A stretch of DNA of 64,000 nucleotides, from assembly GCA_030248215.1 (NCBI GenBank), contig JASANG010001745.1, forward strand, positions 93,671 to 157,670. The letters run 5' to 3'. A model generated the notes under the pieces. That model ran no database searches. It was given only the letters and a program-made list of their open reading frames with translations, and was not told the DNA's origin. The stretch comes from Enoplolaimus lenunculus (taxonomy: Eukaryota; Nematoda; Enoplea; Enoplida; Thoracostomopsidae). Within the stretch, counting starts at the first letter, position 1. Every line of letters begins with the position of its first letter. Position numbers and translations under genes: made by a program. Below are positions 57,800 to 64,000 of this stretch, one piece after another.

Positions 57800-60113
57800 T
57801 TTCTTTGTTTCTTTCCCACTTTGTTTCTTTCTTTCACGCATTCATTCATTCATTCATTCACTCACTCATTCATTCATTCTTTCTTTCATTCATTCATTCA
57901 TTCATTCATTCATCCATTCAGTCGATCATTCTTTCTTCTTTCTTTCTTTCTTACTTCCTATCTTTCTATCTATCTATCTTTCTTTCTCTCGGCCTAAAAT
58001 TAATAATGTTTTAATTAACAGCATCGGCGTTCCATTCTTTCAAATCAACTACAACTGGGACTACATAACCGCAATGCAACGCTTTGGCTACATGCAGCTC
58101 GGACTGAGTGGACTCGAAGTCCTTGGTTACATAATTGGCGTGATTACATACAACAAGTAAAGGGCCGGCGTTATCAATAAAGTTGAATACGAATTACACG
58201 CGTAGTCAGAATTTCAACTCAATTGATTTAGAACTCGAAAGATTTTAGTGAGCAAGTTGAACGAATTTGATATAATTTCACCACCGTTAATATTGCAGTA
58301 TATATCTTAACCCCTTCTCACATTGACTTGCCTATAGGCAGCTGACAGCGCAGTGTATATACGTTAAATAATATATATCGCACCGTGTTGAACAATTGCA
58401 ACACGTATACATAGTACTAAATCACCACAAGACGTGAGAGCCCCCTCGGGCTCGAGCGTCAAGCTCCTATAGCTGAGTGGTGATGGTGTACGTCTCCCAC
58501 TGCAATCACTGGAGTTCGAATCCTAGCATAAAAGTAGGTCTCAGTGAAAATAGAAAATATTCAGGTGAGAAAGGGTTAATAAAGCGTATGTCCTTAAATA
58601 TGTCGTAGTCCAAATCGTAATTCAGCTCAATTCCGAATTGAACTAGTCTAATGCGCAATTACGACTTGAGCTAGCCCAAGGCGGAATCATGTTTTAATAA
58701 AGCTGCGCGTTTTCTAATTGTGCAGACTAGGGTCCTACGAAAGTATTTACATCATTTTTTTTCTATTGATTTGTGGTTATTTTAGGTTATTTAAACGAAT
58801 ATCACTTTTCGTTGGTTTTGCGTTAATTGCAGTTTCATACATTATTCCAATGCCTTATCCGACTTATCATCATTCAATATATAATACGTCAAATCACTCT
58901 GGTAAGTATTTATCTTAAATAGTATAGCTAACAAGACACTTGCGTGGCCTAGATTTCAGTTTTAGACAGGGCATAATGTTATGTAAATCAAAAATTTACC
59001 ATACCTCTATGGGCCAATGTAAAGAACAGGGGCGGAACAGTATTATAAGCATATTCCTAAAGCCTAAGCCTAAGCGTAAGCGAAAAAATGAGCATATTCC
59101 TAAGCCTTAGCCTATAAGTCTAAACCTAAAGCCAAGCAAAAAATTAGTCTAAAGCTTAACCCCTTCTCACATTGAGTTGCCTGTAGGCAACTCAGCGCAG
59201 TGGATATACGTTAAATAGTATATATCGCACTGTGTTTAACAATTGCAACACGTATACATAGTACTAAATCACCACAAGACGTGAGAGCCCCCTCGGGCTC
59301 GAGCGTCAAGCTCCTATAGTTGAGTGGTGATGGTGTACGAATCCCACTCCAGTCATTGGAGTTTGAATCCTAGCATAAAAGTAGGTCACAGGGAAAATAG
59401 AAAATATTCATGTGAGAAAGGGGTAAGCTTACTCTTTTCTAGTCTCACAGAAAAACGTTCCGCCCCTGATCTTTTCATGGGCCGCTCTATGCCCTGAAAT
59501 GTTAATATATTAAGCCTGTATCCTTCCTCTTGTTTACGCCCCTGGGACCACAGGCTTTTAGCCTAAATTAATTTTGTTTATTGGTTTAGAAGGAATAGTA
59601 TGATTTTCTGACCACACCGGATACTAGCTGGAAAGATACATGAATTATCATCAACTGGCGTTAGGTGCTACGCACATTTGAGAATATAGGCACTCGATAG
59701 GGTCGTTCCATTTTCTGGTGAAACTGCAAAAGAGTATTAACCAAATTTTTAGTAGAAGGCAAATATCTCCCACACCACTGCAATTTGAACTGAATCTAAG
59801 CTGAGTCTTTAGGCTTTGGTTCACACTTAGGCTGAGGCTTAGCCTAAGCCTGAACATATTTAATTTAGTTATTATGCGTGGGAAAATTTTTATCTTCTTT
59901 TATCATTGTGGGAAACTTTTTTATCATCGTGGGAAATTAAACAAAAACCTATTTTTAAGCTGTCGGATGTCTTTAAGGATTCTATGGTCTAGTGTTTAAC
60001 GCATTGAATTTGGTGTTTATGTATTCAGTTTAGTTGTTCTTTATGTTGGATTTTCGGTTGCAAACACTGCGCTTTCACCGATGTCTGTTCGAATTCTTGG
60101 TCCTGTGCCAATG
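48989..60113 (+). CDS. Major facilitator transporter, MFSD8/CLN7-like (nine exons visible, 396 aa, C-terminus not in window)
   Basis: Exons 48989-49038, 49559-49724, 52136-52388, 53356-53469, 54890-55063, 57539-57638, 58022-58156, 58786-58901 and 60034-60113 join in phase. TM1 is IIICFFVLFFTGIQYSLMF. Next come YDWIIAINSVGQIIGAPVLG, then LLVARFVNGLGSG and CRAYIASAS (motif like MFSD8 'RGLLGIGAGNVAVVRSY'), SIGLGLGPG, KERHVG, and RILGPVPM near the end, matching MFSD8 'KILGPKPQG'. Human MFSD8 is a lysosomal membrane protein (about 518 aa) mutated in a neuronal ceroid lipofuscinosis. About the last 80-100 residues (TM11-12) are missing because the sequence turns into an inverted copy near 60.28 kb. 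The first exon (17 codons) is the least certain. A hAT-like MITE sits on the exon 3 donor, and the exon 4 donor is tandemly duplicated. Confidence 0.92.
49040..49392. mobile_element. MITE family C, one full copy and one fragment, in transporter intron 1
   Basis: A broken left portion (49070-49137) is joined to a complete copy (49138-49389) with ends cactgtaaattccaatgagt and the inverse actgaaatttacagtgc. Confidence 0.8.
50365..51302. mobile_element. Harbinger-like non-autonomous element, family H (938 bp)
   Basis: Same inverted ends as the copy at 38487 (TGCGGGGTTCACGTTATAA), with target repeat TCA at 50362-50364 and 51303-51305. About ten aatatcatatgatatt palindromes flank a 20-bp minisatellite (50690-51035) in opposite orientation to the other copy. 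Lies in transporter intron 2. Confidence 0.8.
52394..52582. mobile_element. hAT-like MITE family G sitting on the exon 3 splice donor
   Basis: Ends CACGGTCGGAGCA and the inverse TGCTTCGGCATTG, flanked by identical gcggtatg at 52386-52393 and 52583-52590. That 8-bp target spans the donor G|GTATG of transporter exon 3, so the insertion duplicated the donor. Confidence 0.88.
52623..52825. mobile_element. hAT-like MITE family A, in transporter intron 3
   Basis: Left end ggccaatgtatagacagcgg, right end gaccctgatcttttacatgggcc, CCTAAGCCTAAGC core. Another copy at 53627-53836 lies in intron 4. Confidence 0.75.
53457..53534 (+). repeat. 39-bp tandem duplication across the exon 4 donor
   Basis: The segment starting ggattaggtccag|gtaac is present twice head to tail. 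Each copy has the same donor, at 53470 and 53509. Use of the second would add 13 in-frame codons. Confidence 0.9.
54186..54440. mobile_element. MITE family C, in transporter intron 4
   Basis: Complete copy with ends cactataaatttcagtgagt and the inverse attggaatttacagtgtg. Confidence 0.85.
55552..55776. mobile_element. hAT-like MITE family B, in transporter intron 5
   Basis: Ends ggccaatgttacttttaggg and the inverse ggccctaaaagcaacatggcc; CCTAAGCCTAAGC core. A family F copy precedes it at 55178-55342. Confidence 0.75.
56043..56576. repeat. 107-bp satellite, five copies, in transporter intron 5
   Basis: Units begin gatatccggcatttggcagt at about 56064, 56171, 56278, 56385 and 56492. The three central copies are identical or nearly so. 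The unit is rich in ATCCGG/CCGGAT motifs. Because 107 is not a multiple of three, the open frames over it shift from copy to copy and are not genes. Confidence 0.92.
57720..57990. repeat. (TTTC)n and (TTCA)n microsatellite in transporter intron 6
   Basis: Pyrimidine-rich tetranucleotide runs fill most of the intron between exons 6 and 7. The mirrored array at 62500-62850 differs in unit counts. Long Phe/Ser frames over it are artefacts. Confidence 0.93.
58311..58575 (+). mobile_element. piggyBac-like MITE family E, in transporter intron 7
   Basis: TTAA at 58307-58310 and 58576-58579, ends ccccttctcacattgac and the inverse aggtgagaaaggg, tRNA-like core. Mirror copy at 61910-62173. Confidence 0.88.
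59010..59485. mobile_element. hAT-like MITE family A with a family E MITE nested inside
   Basis: Outer ends ggccaatgtaaagaacaggg and the inverse ccctgatcttttcatgggcc. A family E element (59160-59423) has inserted at a TTAA of its core, so E was active after A. The mirror pair is at about 61015-61475, with E at 61067-61328. Confidence 0.85.
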
Positions 60114-60389
60114 GTATGTTTTGTTTTGGCCAAGTATTGCTAAAGTTAACATTGCTAACTTAGTTTTATCCTGTACTAATTGCACTGGTTTTCTTTACAT
60201 TTTTTCTCAGTTTGTACCTATTAATTTTTGCCAAAATACCTAATTAGGCATGTTCCAGCTAACTTGTTCTCAAAGTTGTCATTTTTGTGCACAAGTTAGT
60301 GGATGATGCCTAAATTACGTATTTTGGAAAAATTAATTATGAATAAATGAGAAAATTAAGGAATGAGTGAATTAGTAAGGATAAAACTA

Positions 60390-63035
60390 AGTTAGAATGT
60401 TAACTTTAGAAATACTTGGCTGAAAAAAATACATTGAAGACAAGAATTCGAACGAAATCTGTGAAGGAGTGTTTGCAACTGAAAATCAAATAAAGAAAAT
60501 AAACTGAATATGTACACAAATTCAATGCGTTCACGCTTACACATTCGAATCTTTGAAGACATCTGACAGCTTAAAAATAGGTTTTTGTTCAATTTCTCGC
60601 GATGATAAAAAAGTTTCCATGATGATAAAAATTTTCCCACGCATAATAACTAAATTAAATAAATTCAGGCTTAGCTAAGCCTCAGCCTAAGTGTGAACAA
60701 AGCCTAAAGACTCTGCTTAGATTCAGTTCAAATAGAGTGGTGTGGGAGATATTTTTAGTCTTCTACTAAAAATTTGGTTAATACTCTTTTGAGTTTCACA
60801 GAAAATGGACACCCTATCGAGTGCCTATATTCTCAAATGTGCGTAGCACTAACGCAGTTGATGATAATTCATGTATCTTTCAGTAGTATCTGGTGTGGTC
60901 AGAAAATCATACTATTCCTTCTAAACAATAAAAAAATTAATTTAGGTAAAGCTGTGGTCTAGGGGCGTAAAAAGAGGAGGTAAGGCTTAATATATTAACA
61001 TTTCAGGGCATAAGGGCACATGAAAAGAACAGGGGCAACATTTTTATTGACTGGAAAAGAGTAAAGCCCTTTCTCACATGAAATTTTCTATTTTCCCTGT
61101 GACCTACTTTTATGCTAGGATTCAAACTCCAATGACTGGAGTGGGGATTTACACCATCACCACTCGGCTATAGGAGCTTGGACGCTCGAGCCCGAGGGGG
61201 CTCTCACGTCTTGTGGTGATTTAGGTACTATGTATACGTGTTGCAATTGTTAAACACAGTGCGATATATATTATTTAACGATATACACTGCGCTGGGTCG
61301 CCTACAGGCAACTCAATGTGAGAAGGGGTTAAGCTTTAGACTAATTTTTTTGCTTGGCTTTAGGTTTAGACTTATAGGGCTAAGGCTTAGGAATATGCTC
61401 ATTTTTTCGCTTACGCTTAGGCTTAGGCTTTAGGAATATGCTTATAATACTGTTCTGCCCTTTCTTTACATTGGCCCATAGAGGTATGGAAATTTTTGAT
61501 TTACATAACATTATGCCCTGTCTAAAACAAAAATCTAGGCCACCAAGTGTCCGTCTATTCTATAAGATAAATACTTACCAGAGTGGATTTGGGACATATT
61601 ATATATTGAATAATGATAAGTCCGGATAAGGCATTGGAAAAATGTATGAAACTGCAAATTAACGCAAAACCAACGAAAAGTGATATTCGTTTAAATAACC
61701 TAAAATAACCACAAATCAATAGAAAAAAATTGAAGTATATACTTTCGTAGGACCCTAGTCCTGCGTACTAGAAAACGCGCAGCTTTATTAAAACATGATT
61801 CCACCTCGGCTTAGCTCAGTCGTAATAGCGCATTAACTAGTTCAATTAGGAATTGAGCTGGAATTACGATTTGAGACTACGACATATTTAAGGATATACG
61901 CTTCATTAACCCTTTTTCACTTGAGTATTTTCTATTTTCACTGAGACCTACTTTTATGCTAAGATTCGAACTCCAGTGACTGGAGTGGGAGGCGTATACC
62001 ATCACCACTCAGCTATAGGTGCTTGACGCTCGAGCCCGAGGGGGCTCTCACGTCTTGTGGTGATTTAGTACTATGTATACGTGTTGCAATTGTTCAACAC
62101 GGTGCGATATATACTATTTAACCGTATACACTGCGCTGTCAGCCGCCTATAGGCAACTCAATGAGAGAAGGGGTTAAGATATATACTGCAATAGTAACGG
62201 GTGGTGAAATTATATCAAATTCGTTCAACTTGCTCACTAAAATCTTTCGAGTTCTAAATCAATTAGAGCTGAAATTCTGACTACTCGTGTAATTCGTATT
62301 CAACTTTATTGATAAAGCCGTCTGTTTACTTGTTGTATGTAATCACGCCAATTATTAACCAAGGACTTCGAGTCCACTCAGTCCGAGCTGCATGTAGCCA
62401 AAGCGTTGCATTGCGGTTATGTAGTCCCAGTTGTAGTTGATTTGGAAAGAATGGAACTCCGATGCTGTTAATTAAAACATTATTAATTTTAGGCCGGAGA
62501 GGAGGAGAAAGAAAGATAGATAGATAGAAGAGAAAAAGAAAGAAATGAAGAAAGGAAAAAAGAAAGGAAAGAAAGAAAGAAAGAAGAAGAAAGAGATGGT
62601 CGACTGGAATGGATGAATGAATGAATGAATGAATGAATGAATGAATGAAAGAATGAATGAATGAATGAACGAATGCGTGAATGAATGAATGAACGAATGC
62701 GTGAAAGAAAAGAAACAAAGTGGGAAAGAAACGAAAGAAAGAAAGAAAGAAAGAAAAAGAAAGAAAGAAAGAAAGAACGAAAGAAAGAAAGAAGGAAAGA
62801 AAGAAAGAAAGAGAAAGCAAAAAAAAAGAAAGAAAAAGAAAAAAGTAAGGAAACATAACAGTCGTTTACATGATCGTGTGTACAATAAAAGACAATTTTT
62901 AAGCTAAAAAACACTAAAAATTAAAAAAAACTAACGTTTCACTTGCTCCACGATAAAATTTAAGCGCCATCCAAAGTATAATACAAACCCAAGCGCCTAA
63001 CATATCGTATTTGGGTATAACATTGAATCTGTCTT
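60390..63035 (-). pseudogene. Inverted second copy of MFSD8-like exons 6-9
   Basis: Exon 6 is present intact at 63035-62936 (same 100 bp and splice sites). Exon 7 lies at about 62470-62345, exon 8 at about 61690-61575 and exon 9 at about 60510-60430. Compared with the plus-strand copy, exon 7 has a one-base gain and a one-base loss, exon 8 has several single-base gains, and exon 9 has lost many bases and its reading frame. Differences are mainly single-base indels and grow denser toward the centre of the palindrome. This is either a decayed duplicate or low-quality sequence from a folded-back read. As written it cannot encode the transporter. Confidence 0.8.
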
Positions 63036-64000
63036 CTGAAATAGAATGTTAAACATAACGGCAAACACCAAATATATAAAACAACCAGTTACAAAGTAAA
63101 ATTGCGCTGAATTAATTATAATCAACTCTCAGAGAAAGAGAATTTAGTTATTTCTGGTTTATTACTTAGCTAAAATAACAGTAAACATGAACTCACTCTG
63201 AGCTGATTTAATTTTGGGTTAGTTTAATCAACAATCGATAATGGTTTCAACAAGAGTGTGCAACTGGGTACATTCAGTGTACAAATGAATGTACCAGGCA
63301 CGCGTTGCGTCTTTCCCTTACCCACCCTTCATTTGGGGGGGGGGGTGTTGAAACCTTAAACGCAGGCAAATACTTTTGCGATACACAGTGCAAACATTGT
63401 TCGATTGTATTCTTGATTTAGGTTTAACTGAGTTCTGTGTGGAGTTGACCCCCCAATAAGGGGGTATGGGCAAAACATAACGCTGGGTGGTACTTTTTAT
63501 ATCACGCGTATTTTTGGAAGTTGCACACTCTAGTTATCGACTCTTGGTTTAATGGACTCACAATGAGTTACATCAATTCAGAATTGTTGGTTGTGAAAGA
63601 CCTAATTCAGAGCTCTCAGATATCTGAGCGGATTCAACTCAATCTGAGTTAAAATCAACTCACTAAAATTTACAGTAGTGCCCGCAAGTTGATGGGGAAC
63701 CAGAAGTCTCTACCCTGCGCCGTTGAACCATTTTGACCCCGTTGAAAAATGTCACACCGCTTGTGGGTCTTGTTTTGCACCCTCTCTTCATCCCAAAATG
63801 CTGACTTGGTTTCGGACCCGGTTAAGTATATTTCTTGTACTGAACATCCATTTGTCTTAGCTGGCGAATTAGCAGTGCCAAACAACAGTTGTCCTGGTTT
63901 TAAGGAATAGCAATTAATTTTGGGAACTGTCTGGTTGCTAATTGGTTTAATGTAACCTTTATATCCTAAGTGAAATCATTGTGATCCGTGTGAAATTATA

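Larger units (their letters stand above)
56577..64000. repeat. Large inverted repeat (palindrome), centre near 60,280
   Basis: The last bases of the window are the reverse complement of about 56577 onward. Order is mirrored throughout: the 216-bp open frame at 56691-56906 recurs at 63885-63670, exon 6 at 57539-57638 recurs at 63035-62936, and the microsatellite block at 57720-57990 recurs at 62500-62850. The TTAA MITEs at 58311 and 59160 recur at 61910 and 61067, as does the nested hAT MITE. Each arm is at least 3.7 kb. The right arm runs off the window. Identity looks about 95% far from the centre and much lower close to it. Confidence 0.95.

Noticed and set aside
57571-58014. Long Phe/Ser-rich open frames (and mirror at 62326-62914)
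   Set aside because: Translations of TTTC/TTCA microsatellite; only the first part is real exon 6, which ends at a donor at 57638.

Overview
This is animal-type eukaryotic DNA, AT-rich and full of introns and transposons. It carries five host genes that I could assemble exon by exon with consistent GT-AG (once GC-AG) splice phases. The gene set (a CLN7/MFSD8-like transporter, a nidogen-type NIDO membrane protein, a peroxisomal D-amino-acid/D-aspartate oxidase) and a Penelope-like retroelement fit an invertebrate metazoan. I cannot name the species. The TTAGGC motif, which is the nematode telomere repeat, occurs here only inside dispersed transposon copies and is not evidence for nematodes.

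Layout: 2-667, the 3' end of a Penelope-like element (GIY-YIG domain). 3864-13745 (-), D-amino-acid/D-aspartate oxidase, 11 exons, 356 aa, ending AKL. 13.7-22.5 kb, a gene-poor spacer of MITE copies. 22570-32896 (+), acyl-CoA synthetase/4CL-luciferase-type ligase, 11 exons, 575 aa, ending AKL. 34155-36776 (+), DUF924 protein, 3 exons, 226 aa, ending SKL. 37431-46587 (-), a secreted-side, single-pass NIDO-like protein with a 17-aa repeat stalk, 4 exons, 536 aa. 48989-60113 and perhaps beyond (+), MFSD8/CLN7-like transporter, nine exons seen (396 aa), C-terminus absent. From about 56577 to the window end the sequence is one large head-to-head inverted repeat centred near 60.28 kb, so 60.3-64.0 kb is a reverse, error-rich copy of 56.6-60.2 kb.

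Three neighbouring genes (oxidase, acyl-CoA ligase, DUF924) each end in a peroxisomal PTS1 tripeptide, so the left half of the window may be a small peroxisomal neighbourhood. A link through shared metabolism is inference.

The rest is non-autonomous DNA transposons. Two hAT-like families carry TTAGGC-rich cores, and a third hAT-like family has a CAGGGTCGGAGCA end. A TTAA-flanked, piggyBac-like family carries a tRNA-like segment. Others are a TA-flanked 'ACTCAG' family, a large Harbinger-like family and several smaller ones. There are also many intron-specific minisatellites, one of which multiplies the 3' splice-site sequence of the oxidase's first intron about 36 times.
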